Below, in pieces: positions 1 through 12,321 of a stretch of 64,000 nucleotides of DNA. The position numbers were made by a program, and so were the translations under genes. Under the pieces are notes generated by a model that was not told where the DNA came from, did no database searches, and saw only the letters and a list, made by a program, of their open reading frames with translations. The stretch is taken from assembly GCA_964057225.1 (NCBI GenBank), contig CAXKVF010000078.1:620001-684000 (forward strand), in the 5' to 3' direction. The stretch is from Auanema rhodensis (lineage: Eukaryota > Nematoda > Chromadorea > Rhabditida > Rhabditidae). Numbering within the stretch: the first letter of the stretch is position 1; each line of letters begins with the position of its first letter.

Positions 1-11
1 ACCAAGTGCAC

Positions 12-19
12 ATCACGTG
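12..19 (+). promoter_or_regulatory. ATCACGTG E-box/CDEI-like motif, one per monomer (first copy shown)
   Basis: Each monomer contains ATCACGTG at positions 12-19, directly after GTGCAC (6-11). The CACGTG core is the E-box (G-box in plants) bound by bHLH and bZIP proteins. The octamer also fits the budding-yeast CDEI consensus RTCACRTG bound by Cbf1. I noticed no monomer in which it is altered, although neighbouring positions 2, 7, 9 and 21 do vary. There is no CDEIII-like element at the spacing of a point centromere. The site is seen; binding by any protein is inference. Confidence 0.55.
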
Positions 20-23
20 TACA

Positions 24-43
24 TTTAATTAGCATAAATTAAA
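24..43. repeat. Inverted repeat with 7-bp arms and 6-nt spacer, one per monomer (first copy shown)
   Basis: TTTAATT at 24-30 is matched by its reverse complement AATTAAA at 37-43, with spacer AGCATA. The arms are perfect in the common monomer. Class variants fall in the arms (position 26 T to C, 43 A to T) or in the loop (32, 33, 36). It could extrude as a short AT-rich hairpin. No function is shown. Confidence 0.7.
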
Positions 44-62
44 GTTCACGTAAATTTCAAAG

Positions 63-77
63 TCATGGTTACCATGA
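63..77. repeat. 15-bp dyad TCATGGT-T-ACCATGA, one per monomer (first copy shown)
   Basis: Seven-base arms flank a single central T at position 70. The dyad has 7-bp arms where position 77 is A. It shortens to 6-bp arms (CATGGT-T-ACCATG) in the monomer class with C at 77. Position 75 T to C (for example at 11265, 13026, 14082, 14786, 15314, 27458) further damages the arm. The element is entirely removed in the two 137-bp monomers. Such dyads are frequent in satellites lacking a CENP-B box, but a role here is unproven. Confidence 0.75.
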
Positions 78-86
78 ACCAATATC

Positions 87-104
87 AATAAAAATTTGTT
101 TTTA
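87..104 (+). other. A/T tract with AATAAA hexamer, one per monomer (first copy shown)
   Basis: Positions 87-92 read AATAAA, the canonical polyadenylation hexamer. It is followed immediately by an A-tract to T-tract junction and a T/GT-rich stretch ending in TTTTTA. The downstream U-rich element is closer than in typical poly(A) sites. The alternative reading is an intrinsically bent A-tract that helps position nucleosomes. Monomers at 15666 and 16370 change the tract to six A followed by TGG; those at 34948, 36180 and 40932 change the hexamer to GATAAA. The hexamer is seen; processing activity is not implied. Confidence 0.45.
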
Positions 105-155
105 GACTAATATGGACATGGGGAATCTAATTTTGAAAACCGCATCTCTTTATCT

Positions 156-165
156 TTCACGTGAA
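156..165. promoter_or_regulatory. Perfect 10-bp palindrome TTCACGTGAA, one per monomer (first copy shown)
   Basis: This is a second CACGTG E-box in each monomer, about 32 bp upstream of the ATCACGTG of the next monomer. It is perfectly self-complementary over ten bases. I found about a dozen altered copies: CTCGTG (position 159 A to T) in the 7-mer-derived monomers at 35652, 36884, 37588, 41636 and 41988; CTCTCAC (156 T to C) at 43924, 46564, 48674 and 63455; and singletons at 29570, 46212 and 60639. The spacing of two E-boxes across each junction repeats with period 176. Confidence 0.6.
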
Positions 166-3100
166 GCGAGTTACATACCAAGTGCACATCACGTGTACAT
201 TTAATTAGCATAAATTAAAGTTCACGTAAATTTCAAAGTCATGGTTACCATGAACCAATATCAATAAAAATTTGTTTTTAGACTAATATGGACATGGGGA
301 ATCTAATTTTGAAAACCGCATCTCTTTATCTTTCACGTGAAGCGAGTTACATACCAAGTGCACATCACGTGTACATTTAATTAGCATAAATTAAAGTTCA
401 CGTAAATTTCAAAGTCATGGTTACCATGAACCAATATCAATAAAAATTTGTTTTTAGACTAATATGGACATGGGGAATCTAATTTTGAAAACCGCATTTC
501 TTTATCTTTCACGTGAAGCGAGTTACATACCAAGTGCACATCACGTGTACATTTAATTAGCATAAATTAAAGTTCACGTAAATTTCAAAGTCATGGTTAC
601 CATGCACCAATAACAATAAAAATTAGTTTTTAGACTGATATGGACATGGGGAATCTAATTTTGAAAACCGCATCTCTTTATCTTTCACGTGAAGCGAGTT
701 ACATACCAAGTGCACATCACGTGTACATTTAATTAGCATAAATTAAAGTTCACGTAAATTTCAAAGTCATGGTTACCATGAACCAATATCAATAAAAATT
801 CGTTTTTAGACTAATATGGACATGGGGAATCTAATTTTGAAAACCGCATTTCTTTATCTTTCACGTGAAGCGAGTTACATACCAAGTGCACATCACGTGT
901 ACATTTAATTAGCATAAATTAAAGTTCACGTAAATTTCAAAGTCATGGTTACCATGCACCAATAACAATAAAAATTTGTTTTTAGACTGATATGGACATG
1001 GGGAATCTAATTTTGAAAACCGCATCTCTTTATCTTTCACGTGAAGCGAGTTACATACCAAGTGCACATCACGTGTACATTTAATTAGCATAAATTAAAG
1101 TTCACGTAAATTTCAAAGTCATGGTTACCATGCACCAATAACAATAAAAATTTGTTTTTAGACTGATATGGACATGGGGAATCTAATTTTGAAAACCGCA
1201 TCTCTTTATCTTTCACGTGAAGCGAGTTACATACCAAGTGCACATCACGTGTACATTTAATTAGCATAAATTAAAGTTCACGTAAATTTCAAAGTCATGG
1301 TTACCATGAACCAATATCAATAAAAATTTGTTTTTAGACTAATATGGACATGGGGAATCTAATTTTGAAAACCGCATCTCTTTATCTTTCACGTGAAGCG
1401 AGTTACATACCAAGTGCACATCACGTGTACATTTAATTAGCATAAATTAAAGTTCACGTAAATTTCAAAGTCATGGTTACCATGAACCAATATCAATAAA
1501 AATTTGTTTTTAGACTAATATGGACATGGGGAATCTAATTTTGAAAACCGCATCTCTTTATCTTTCACGTGAAGCGAGTTACATACCAAGTGCACATCAC
1601 GTGTACATTTAATTAGCATAAATTAAAGTTCACGTAAATTTCAAAGTCATGGTTACCATGAACCAATATCAATAAAAATTTGTTTTTAGACTAATATGGA
1701 CATGGGGAATCTAATTTTGAAAACCGCATTTCTTTATCTTTCACGTGAAGCGAGTTACATACCAAGTGCACATCACGTGTACATTTAATTAGCATAAATT
1801 AAAGTTCACGTAAATTTCAAAGTCATGGTTACCATGAACCAATATCAATAAAAATTTGTTTTTAGACTAATATGGACATGGGGAATGTAATTTTGAAAAC
1901 CGCATCTCTTTATCTTTCACGTGAAGCGAGTTACATACCAAGTGCACATCACGTGTACATTTAATTAGCATAAATTAAAGTTCACGTAAAATTCAAAGTC
2001 ATGGTTACCATGCACCAATATCAATAAAAATTTGTTTTTAGACTAATATGGACATGGGGAATCTAATTTTGAAAACCGCATCTCTTTATCTTTCACGTGA
2101 AGCGAGTTACATACCAAGTGCACATCACGTGTACATTTAATTAGCATAAATTAAAGTTCACGTAAATTTCAAAGTCATGGTTACCATGAACCAATATCAA
2201 TAAAAATTTGTTTTTAGACTAATATGGACATGGGGAATCTAATTTTGAAAACCGCATCTCTTTATCTTTCACGTGAAGCGAGTTACATACCAAGTGCACA
2301 TCACGTGTACATTTAATTAGCATAAATTAAAGTTCACGTAAATTTCAAAGTCATGGTTACCATGAAGCAATATCAATAAAAATTTGTTTTTAGACTAATA
2401 TGGACATGGGGAATCTAATTTTGAAAACCGCATCTCTTTATCTTTCACGTGAAGCGAGTTACATACCAAGTGCACATCACGTGTACATTTAATTAGCATA
2501 AATTAAAGTTCACGTAAAATTCAAAGTCATGGTTACCATGCACCAATATCAATAAAAATTTGTTTTTAGACTAATATGGACATGGGGAATTTAATTTTGA
2601 AAACCGCATCTCTTTATCTTTCACGTGAAGCGAGTTACATACCAAGTGCACATCACGTGTACATTTAATTAGCATAAATTAAAGTTCACGTAAATTTCAA
2701 AGTCATGGTTACCATGCACCAATATCAATAAAAATTTGTTTTTAGACTAATATGGACATGGGGAATCTAATTTTGAAAACCGCATCTCTTTATCTTTCAC
2801 GTGAAGCGAGTTACATACCAAGTGCACATCACGTGTACATTTAATTAGCATAAATTAAAGTTCACGTAAATTTCAAAGTCATGGTTACCATGAACCAATA
2901 TCAATAAAAATTTGTTTTTAGACTAATATGGACATGGGGAATCTAATTTTGAAAACCGCATCTCTTTATCTTTCACGTGAAGCGAGTTACATACCAAGTG
3001 CACATCACGTGTACATTTAATTAGCATAAATTAAAGTTCACGTAAATTTCAAAGTCATGGTTACCATGAAGCAATATCAATAAAAATTTGTTTTTAGACT

Positions 3101-4224
3101 AATATGGACATGGGGAATCTAATTTTGAAAACCGCATCTCTTTATCTTTCACGTGAAGCGAGTTACATACCAAGTGCACATCACGTGTACATTTAATTAG
3201 CATAAATTAAAGTTCACGTAAATTTCAAAGTCATGGTTACCATGCACCAATATCAATAAAAATTTGTTTTTAGACTGATATGGACATGGGGAATCTAATT
3301 TTGAAAACCGCATCTCTTTATCTTTCACGTGAAGCGAGTTACATACCAAGTGCACATCACGTGTACATTTAATTAGCATAAATTAAAGTTCACGTAAATT
3401 TCAAAGTCATGGTTACCATGAACCAATATCAATAAAAATTTGTTTTTAGACTGATATGGACATGGGGAATCTAATTTTGAAAACCGCATCTCTTTATCTT
3501 TCACGTGAAGCGAGTTACATATCAAGTGCACATCACGTGTACATTTAATTAGCATAAATTAAAGTTCACGTAAATTTCAAAGTCATGGTTACCATGAACC
3601 AATATCAATAAAAATTTGTTTTTAGACTAATATGGACATGGGGAATCTAATTTTGAAAACCGCATCTCTTTATCTTTCACGTGAAGCGAGTTACATACCA
3701 AGTGCACATCACGTGTACATTTAATTAGCATAAATTAAAGTTCACGTAAATTTCAAAGTCATGGTTACCATGAACCAATATCAATAAAAATTTGTTTTTA
3801 GACTAATATGGACATGGGGAATCTAATTTTGAAAACCGCATTTCTTTATCTTTCACGTGAAGCGAGTTACATACCAAGTGCACATCACGTGTACATTTAA
3901 TTAGCATAAATTAAAGTTCACGTAAAATTCAAAGTCATGGTTACCATGCACCAATATCAATAAAAATTTGTTTTTAGACTAATATGGACATGGGGAATCT
4001 AATTTTGAAAACCGCATCTCTTTATCTTTCACGTGAAGCGAGTTACATACCAAGTGCACATCACGTGTACATTTAATTAGCATAAATTAAAGTTCACGTA
4101 AATTTCAAAGTCATGGTTACCATGAACCAATATCAATAAAAATTTGTTTTTAGACTAATATGGACATGGGGAATCTAATTTTGAAAACCGCATCTCTTTA
4201 TCTTTCACGTGAAGCGAGTTACAT

Positions 4225-7200
4225 ATCAAGTGCACATCACGTGTACATTTAATTAGCATAAATTAAAGTTCACGTAAATTTCAAAGTCATGGTTACCATG
4301 AACCAATATCAATAAAAATTTGTTTTTAGACTAATATGGACATGGGGAATCTAATTTTGAAAACCGCATTTCTTTATCTTTCACGTGAAGCGAGTTACAT
4401 ACCAAGTGCACATCACGTGTACATTTAATTAGCATAAATTAAAGTTCACGTAAAATTCAAAGTCATGGTTACCATGCACCAATATCAATAAAAATTTGTT
4501 TTTAGACTAATATGGACATGGGGAATCTAATTTTGAAAACCGCATCTCTTTATCTTTCACGTGAAGCGAGTTACATACCAAGTGCACATCACGTGTACAT
4601 TTAATTAGCATGAATTAAAGTTCACGTAAAATTCAAAGTCATGGTTACCATGCACCAATATCAATAAAAATTTGTTTTTAGACTAATATGGACATGGGGA
4701 ATCTAATTTTGAAAACCGCATCTCTTTATCTTTCACGTGAAGCGAGTTACATACCAAGTGCACATCACGTGTACATTTAATTAGCATAAATTAAAGTTCA
4801 CGTAAATTTCAAAGTCATGGTTACCATGCACCAATATCAATAAAAATTTGTTTTTAGACTAATATGGACATGGGGAATCTAATTTTGAAAACCGCATCTC
4901 TTTATCTTTCACGTGAAGCGAGTTACATACCAAGTGCACATCACGTGTACATTTAATTAGCATAAATTAAAGTTCACGTAAATTTCAAAGTCATGGTTAC
5001 CATGAACCAATATCAATAAAAATTTGTTTTTAGACTAATATGGACATGGGGAATCTAATTTTGAAAACCGCATCTCTTTATCTTTCACGTGAAGCGAGTT
5101 ACATACCAAGTGCACATCACGTGTACATTTAATTAGCATAAATTAAAGTTCACGTAAATTTCAAAGTCATGGTTACCATGCACCAATATCAATAAAAATT
5201 TGTTTTTAGACTGATATGGACATGGGGAATCTAATTTTGAAAACCGCATCTCTTTATCTTTCACGTGAAGCGAGTTACATACCAAGTGCACATCACGTGT
5301 ACATTTAATTAGCATAAATTAAAGTTCACGTAAATTTCAAAGTCATGGTTACCATGAACCAATATCAATAAAAATTTGTTTTTAGACTAATATGGACATG
5401 GGGAATCTAATTTTGAAAACCGCATCTCTTTATCTTTCACGTGAAGCGAGTTACATACCAAGTGCACATCACGTGTACATTTAATTAGCATAAATTAAAG
5501 TTCACGTAAATTTCAAAGTCATGGTTACCATGAACCAATATCAATAAAAATTTGTTTTTAGACTAATATGGACATGGGGAATCTAATTTTGAAAACCGCA
5601 TCTCTTTATCTTTCACGTGAAGCGAGTTACATACCAAGTGCACATCACGTGTACATTTAATTAGCATAAATTAAAGTTCACGTAAATTTCAAAGTCATGG
5701 TTACCATGAAGCAATATCAATAAAAATTTGTTTTTAGACTAATATGGACATGGGGAATCTAATTTTGAAAACCGCATCTCTTTATCTTTCACGTGAAGCG
5801 AGTTACATACCAAGTGCACATCACGTGTACATTTAATTAGCATAAATTAAAGTTCACGTAAATTTCAAAGTCATGGTTACCATGCACCAATATCAATAAA
5901 AATTTGTTTTTAGACTGATATGGACATGGGGAATCTAATTTTGAAAACCGCATCTCTTTATCTTTCACGTGAAGCGAGTTACATACCAAGTGCACATCAC
6001 GTGTACATTTAATTAGCATAAATTAAAGTTCACGTAAATTTCAAAGTCATGGTTACCATGAACCAATATCAATAAAAATTTGTTTTTAGACTAATATGGA
6101 CATGGGGAATCTAATTTTGAAAACCGCATCTCTTTATCTTTCACGTGAAGCGAGTTACATACCAAGTGCACATCACGTGTACATTTAATTAGCATAAATT
6201 AAAGTTCACGTAAATTTCAAAGTCATGGTTACCATGAACCAATATCAATAAAAATTTGTTTTTAGACTAATATGGACATGGGGAATCTAATTTTGAAAAC
6301 CGCATTTCTTTATCTTTCACGTGAAGCGAGTTACATACCAAGTGCACATCACGTGTACATTTAATTAGAATAAATTAAAGTTCACGTAAATTTCAAAGTC
6401 ATGGTTACCATGAACCAATATCAATAAAAATTTGTTTTTAGACTAATATGGACATGGGGAATCTAATTTTGAAAACCGCATCTCTTTATCTTTCACGTGA
6501 AGCGAGTTACATACCAAGTGCACATCACGTGTACATTCAATTAGCATAAATTAAAGTTCACGTAAATTTCAAAGTCATGGTTACCATGCACCAATATCAA
6601 TAAAAATTTGTTTTTAGACTAATATGGACATGGGGAATCTAATTTTGAAAACCGCATCTCTTTATCTTTCACGTGAAGCGAGTTACATACCAAGTGCACA
6701 TCACGTGTACATTTAATTAGCATAAATTAATGTTCACGTAAATTTCAAAGTCATGGTTACCATGAACCAATATCAATAAAAATTTGTTTTTAGACTAATA
6801 TGGACATGGGGCATCTAATTTTGAAAACCGCATCTCTTTATCTTTCACGTGAAGCGAGTTACATACCAAGTGCACATCACGTGTACATTTAATTAGCATA
6901 AATTAAAGTTCACGTAAATTTCAAAGTCATGGTTACCATGAACCAATATCAATAAAAATTTGTTTTTAGACTAATATGGACATGGGGAATCTAATTTTGA
7001 AAACCGCATCTCTTTATCTTTCACGTGAAGCGAGTTACATACCAAGTGCACATCACGTGTACATTTAATTAGCATAAATTAAAGTTCACGTAAATTTCAA
7101 AGTCATGGTTACCATGAACCAATATCAATAAAAATTTGTTTTTAGACTAATATGGACATGGGGAATCTAATTTTGAAAACCGCATCTCTTTATCTTTCAC

Positions 7201-9680
7201 GTGAAGCGAGTTACATATCAAGTGCACATCACGTGTACATTTAATTAGCATAAATTAAAGTTCACGTAAATTTCAAAGTCATGGTTACCATGAACCAATA
7301 TCAATAAAAATTTGTTTTTAGACTAATATGGACATGGGGAATCTAATTTTGAAAACCGCATTTCTTTATCTTTCACGTGAAGCGAGTTACATACCAAGTG
7401 CACATCACGTGTACATTTAATTAGCATAAATTAAAGTTCACGTAAAATTCAAAGTCATGGTTACCATGCACCAATATCAATAAAAATTTGTTTTTAGACT
7501 AATATGGACATGGGGAATCTAATTTTGAAAACCGCATCTCTTTATCTTTCACGTGAAGCGAGTTACATACCAAGTGCACATCACGTGTACATTTAATTAG
7601 CATGAATTAAAGTTCACGTAAAATTCAAAGTCATGGTTACCATGCACCAATATCAATAAAAATTTGTTTTTAGACTAATATGGACATGGGGAATCTAATT
7701 TTGAAAACCGCATCTCTTTATCTTTCACGTGAAGCGAGTTACATACCAAGTGCACATCACGTGTACATTTAATTAGCATAAATTAAAGTTCACGTAAATT
7801 TCAAAGTCATGGTTACCATGCACCAATATCAATAAAAATTTGTTTTTAGACTAATATGGACATGGGGAATCTAATTTTGAAAACCGCATCTCTTTATCTT
7901 TCACGTGAAGCGAGTTACATACCAAGTGCACATCACGTGTACATTTAATTAGCATAAATTAAAGTTCACGTAAATTTCAAAGTCATGGTTACCATGAACC
8001 AATATCAATAAAAATTTGTTTTTAGACTAATATGGACATGGGGAATCTAATTTTGAAAACCGCATCTCTTTATCTTTCACGTGAAGCGAGTTACATACCA
8101 AGTGCACATCACGTGTACATTTAATTAGCATAAATTAAAGTTCACGTAAATTTCAAAGTCATAGTTACCATGCACCAATATCAATAAAAATTTGTTTTTA
8201 GACTGATATGGACATGAGGAATCTAATTTTGAAAACCGCATCTCTTTATCTTTCACGTGAAGCGAGTTACATACCAAGTGCACATCACGTGTACATTTAA
8301 TTAGCATAAATTAAAGTTCACGTAAATTTCAAAGTCATGGTTACCATGAACCAATATCAATAAAAATTTGTTTTTAGACTAATATGGACATGGGGAATCT
8401 AATTTTGAAAACCGCATCTCTTTATCTTTCACGTGAAGCGAGTTACATACCAAGTGCACATCACGTGTACATTTAATTAGCATAAATTAAAGTTCACGTA
8501 AATTTCAAAGTCATGGTTACCATGAACCAATATCAATAAAAATTTGTTTTTAGACTAATATGGACATGGGGAATCTAATTTTGAAAACCGCATCTCTTTA
8601 TCTTTCACGTGAAGCGAGTTACATACCAAGTGCACATCACGTGTACATTTAATTAGCATAAATTAAAGTTCACGTAAATTTCAAAGTCATGGTTACCATG
8701 AACCAATATCAATAAAAATTTGTTTTTAGACTAATATGGACATGGGGAATCTAATTTTGAAAACCGCATCTCTTTATCTTTCACGTGAAGCGAGTTACAT
8801 ACCAAGTGCACATCACGTGTACATTTAATTAGCATAAATTAAAGTTCACGTAAATTTCAAAGTCATGGTTACCATGAACCAATATCAATAAAAATTTGTT
8901 TTTAGACTAATATGGACATGGGGAATCTAATTTTGAAAACCGCATCTCTTTATCTTTCACGTGAAGCGAGTTACATACCAAGTGCACATCACGTGTACAT
9001 TTAATTAGCATAAATTAAAGTTCACGTAAATTTCAAAGTCATGGTTACCATGAAGCAATATCAATAAAAATTTGTTTTTAGACTAATATGGACATGGGGA
9101 ATCTAATTTTGAAAACCGCATCTCTTTATCTTTCACGTGAAGCGAGTTACATACCAAGTGCACATCACGTGTACATTTAATTAGCATAAATTAAAGTTCA
9201 CGTAAACTTCAAAGTCATGGTTACCATGAAGCAATATCAATAAAAATTTGTTTTTAGACTAATATGGACATGGGGAATCTAATTTTGAAAACCGCATTTC
9301 TTTATCTTTCACGTGAAGCGAGTTACATACCAAGTGCACATCACGTGTACATTTAATTAGAATAAATTAAAGTTCACGTAAATTTCAAAGTCATGGTTAC
9401 CATGAACCAATATCAATAAAAATTTGTTTTTAGACTAATATGGACATGGGGAATCTAATTTTGAAAACCGCATCTCTTTATCTTTCACGTGAAGCGAGTT
9501 ACATACCAAGTGCACATCACGTGTACATTCAATTAGCATAAATTAAAGTTCACGTAAATTTCAAAGTCATGGTTACCATGCACCAATATCAATAAAAATT
9601 TGTTTTTAGACTAATATGGACATGGGGAATCTAATTTTGAAAACCGCATCTCTTTATCTTTCACGTGAAGCGAGTTACAT
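4225..9680. repeat. 17-monomer (2992-bp) higher-order repeat, two partly reshuffled copies
   Basis: Eight consecutive monomers at 4225-5632 match 7217-8624 in class order at an offset of exactly 2992 bp: T2+T146, A55, A55+G36, C77, plain, C77+G109, plain, plain. After a discordant stretch the order matches again at 6161-6688 and 9153-9680 (T146, A33, C77+C26). The intervening monomers 5633-6160 and 8625-9152 differ in class, so the copies were partly overwritten after duplication. The copy at 8097 has private changes: G67 to A and G121 to A. Confidence 0.75.
5105..7216. repeat. Long-range duplicated block, partner of 19714-21825
   Basis: Twelve monomers have the same class order as 19714-21825, at offset 14609 bp (83 monomers plus the 1-bp insertion between them). 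Shared rare markers include C77+G109 at 5105 and 5809, A33 at 6337, C26 at 6513, and T43+C124 at 6689. The match stops abruptly at 7217, where the left copy has T at position 2. The right copy has gained further changes (C32 and A128 in the monomer at 21122) that are absent here, which polarises the change. Confidence 0.8.
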
Positions 9681-10384
9681 ACCAAGTGCACATCACGTGT
9701 ACATTTAATTAGCATAAATTAAAGTTCACGTAAACTTCAAAGTCATGGTTACCATGAACCAATATCAATAAAAATTTGTTTTTAGACTAATATGGACATG
9801 GGGAATCTAATTTTGAAAACCGCATCTCTTTATCTTTCACGTGAAGCGAGTTACATACCAAGTGCACATCACGTGTACATTTAATTAGCATAAATTAAAG
9901 TTCACGTAAATTTCAAAGTCATGGTTACCATGAAGCAATATCAATAAAAATTTGTTTTTAGACTAATATGGACATGGGGAATCTAATTTTGAAAACCGCA
10001 TCTCTTTATCTTTCACGTGAAGCGAGTTACATACCAAGTGCACATCACGTGTACATTTAATTAGCATAAATTAAAGTTCACGTAAATTTCAAAGTCATGG
10101 TTACCATGAACCAATATCAATAAAAATTTGTTTTTAGACTAATATGGACATGGGGAATCTAATTTTGAAAACCGCATCTCTTTATCTTTCACGTGAAGCG
10201 AGTTACATACCAAGTGCACATCACGTGTACATTTAATTAGCATAAATTAAAGTTCACGTAAACTTCAAAGTCATGGTTACCATGAAGCAATATCAATAAA
10301 AATTTGTTTTTAGACTAATATGGACATGGGGAATCTAATTTTGAAAACCGCATCTCTTTATCTTTCACGTGAAGCGAGTTACAT

Positions 10385-11968
10385 ACCAAGTGCACATCAC
10401 GTGTACATTTAATTAGCATAAATTAAAGTTCACGTAAACTTCAAAGTCATGGTTACCATGAAGCAATATCAATAAAAATTTGTTTTTAGACTAATATGGA
10501 CATGGGGAATCTAATTTTGAAAACCGCATCTCTTTATCTTTCACGTGAAGCGAGTTACATACCAAGTGCACATCACGTGTACATTTAATTAGCATAAATT
10601 AAAGTTCACGTAAACTTCAAAGTCATGGTTACCATGAAGCAATATCAATAAAAATTTGTTTTTAGACTAATATGGACATGGGGAATCTAATTTTGAAAAC
10701 CGCATCTCTTTATCTTTCACGTGAAGCGAGTTACATACCAAGTGCACATCACGTGTACATTTAATTAGCATAAATTAAAGTTCACGTAAATTTCAAAGTC
10801 ATGGTTACCATGAACCAATATCAATAAAAATTTGTTTTTAGACTAATATGGACATGGGGAATCTAATTTTGAAAACCGCATCTCTTTATCTTTCACGTGA
10901 AGCGAGTTACATACCAAGTGCACATCACGTGTACATTTAATTAGCATAAATTAAAGTTCACGTAAACTTCAAAGTCATGGTTACCATGAAGCAATATCAA
11001 TAAAAATTTGTTTTTAGACTAATATGGACATGGGGAATCTAATTTTGAAAACCGCATCTCTTTATCTTTCACGTGAAGCGAGTTACATACCAAGTGCACA
11101 TCACGTGTACATTTAATTAGCATAAATTAAAGTTCACGTAAACTTCAAAGTCATGGTTACCATGAAGCAATATCAATAAAAATTTGTTTTTAGACTAATA
11201 TGGACATGGGGAATCTAATTTTGAAAACCGCATCTCTTTATCTTTCACGTGAAGCGAGTTACATACCAAGTGCACATCACGTGTACATTTAATTAGCATA
11301 AATTAAAGTTCACGTAAATTTCAAAGTCATGGTTACCACGAACCAATATCAATAAAAATTTGTTTTTAGACTAATATGGACATGGGGAATCTAATTTTGA
11401 AAACCGCATCTCTTTATCTTTCACGTGAAGCGAGTTACATACCAAGTGCACATCACGTGTACATTTAATTAGCATAAATTAAAGTTCACGTAAATTTCAA
11501 AGTCATGGTTACCATGAACCAATATCAATAAAAATTTGTTTTTAGACTAATATGGACATGGGGAATCTAATTTTGAAAACCGCATCTCTTTATCTTTCAC
11601 GTGAAGCGAGTTACATACCAAGTGCACATCACGTGTACATTTAATTAGCATAAATTAAAGTTCACGTAAATTTCAAAGTCATGGTTACCATGCACCAATA
11701 TCAATAAAAATTTGTTTTTAGACTAATATGGACATGGGGAATCTAATTTTGAAAACCGCATCTCTTTATCTTTCACGTGAAGCGAGTTACATACCAAGTG
11801 CACATCACGTGTACATTTAATTAGCATAAATTAAAGTTCACGTAAATTTCAAAGTCATGGTTACCATGAACTAATATCAATAAAAATTTGTTTTTAGACT
11901 AATATGGACATGGGGAATCTAATTTTGAAAACCGCATCTCTTTATCTTTCACGTGAAGCGAGTTACAT
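10385..11968. repeat. Long-range duplicated block, partner of 26578-28161
   Basis: Nine monomers share class order with 26578-28161 at offset 16193 bp (92 monomers plus 1 bp). The order is two with C55+G79, one plain, two with C55+G79, then C75, plain, C77, and T80. The flanking monomer on each side is discordant, so the block edges are monomer-sharp. The C55+G79 class dominates 10209-11264 and again 23938-27457, indicating a shared expansion of that class. Confidence 0.75.
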
Positions 11969-12234
11969 ACCAAGTGCACATCACGTGTACATTTAATTAG
12001 CATAAATTAAAGTTCACGTAAATTTCAAAGTCATGGTTACCATGAACCAATATCAATAAAAATTTGTTTTTAGACTAATATGGACATGGGGAATCTAATT
12101 TTGAAAACCGCATCTCTTTATCTTTCACGTGAAGCGAGTTACATACCAAGTGCACATCACGTGTACATTTAATTAGCATAAATTAAAGTTCACGTAAATT
12201 TCAAAGTCATGGTTACCATGAACCAATATCAATA

Positions 12235-12240
12235 AAAAAT
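12235..12240. other. Single-base insertion in the A-tract (177-bp monomer at 12145)
   Basis: The tract reads AATAAAAAATTTG with six A after the T, where other monomers have five. It shifts the monomer phase from 1+176k to 2+176k for everything to the right as far as 30450. It is the only insertion detected in the window. Confidence 0.9.
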
Positions 12241-12321
12241 TTGTTTTTAGACTAATATGGACATGGGGAATCTAATTTTGAAAACCGCATCTCTTTATCT
12301 TTCACGTGAAGCGAGTTACAT

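Larger units (their letters stand above)
1..176 (+). repeat. Reference satellite monomer (first copy, majority type)
   Basis: This copy is used to number positions within the monomer; its phase is arbitrary. It carries 56 G+C of 176 bases (about 32%) and five CpG dinucleotides. Landmarks are GTGCAC at 6-11, ATCACGTG at 12-19, a 7-bp-arm inverted repeat at 24-43, TTCACGTA at 45-52, a 7-1-7 dyad at 63-77, an A/T tract with AATAAA at 87-104, and the palindrome TTCACGTGAA at 156-165. Recurrent variable positions across the array are 2, 7, 9, 21, 26, 33, 36, 43, 55 (T/A/C), 58, 63, 75, 77 (A/C), 79 (C/G), 80, 109 (A/G), 122, 124, 127, 146 (C/T), 151 and 159. These define the monomer classes used for the block calls. 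Confidence 0.95.
1..4224. repeat. Mixed monomer zone without a clean higher-order unit
   Basis: Twenty-four monomers whose classes do not fall into a simple tandem order. Copies at 529, 881 and 1057 share C at position 77, A at 85 and G at 109. The copy at 529 also has A at 97, and the copy at 705 has an AATTCG variant at the A/T tract. Monomers with A at 55 start at 1937, 2465 and 3873. Monomer 3521 has T at position 2. Monomers at 1761 and 2465 carry private changes at 127. No gene or insertion is present. Confidence 0.8.

Noticed and set aside
63-77. Bacterial operator or rho-independent terminator
   Set aside because: The dyad has a one-base centre and no following T-run typical of a terminator, and the context is a eukaryotic-style satellite array with no genes.
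12-142. Budding-yeast type point centromere (CDEI-CDEII-CDEIII)
   Set aside because: The CDEI-like octamer is present, but no CDEIII core (CCGAA with flanks) occurs at the right distance and the element is repeated hundreds of times, unlike a point centromere.
1-176. Assignment to alpha satellite, Arabidopsis 178-bp, Brassica 176-bp or another named family
   Set aside because: The length is similar, but the sequence does not resemble the families I can recall; naming one would be a guess without a database search.
793-806. CENP-B box seeded by AATTCG in the monomer at 705
   Set aside because: TTCG is present, but the downstream A and CGGG of the box are absent; this is a single T to C change in one monomer.
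909-1267. Two overlapping 60-codon minus-strand ORFs, with seven near-identical ones elsewhere (3197, 3373, 5133, 5837, 8125, 19742, 20446)
   Set aside because: Each is the satellite monomer read in reverse, open only because A109 is G. The stop and start lie in adjacent monomers, and 176 is not a multiple of three, so no frame continues. There is no known domain and no sign of coding constraint.
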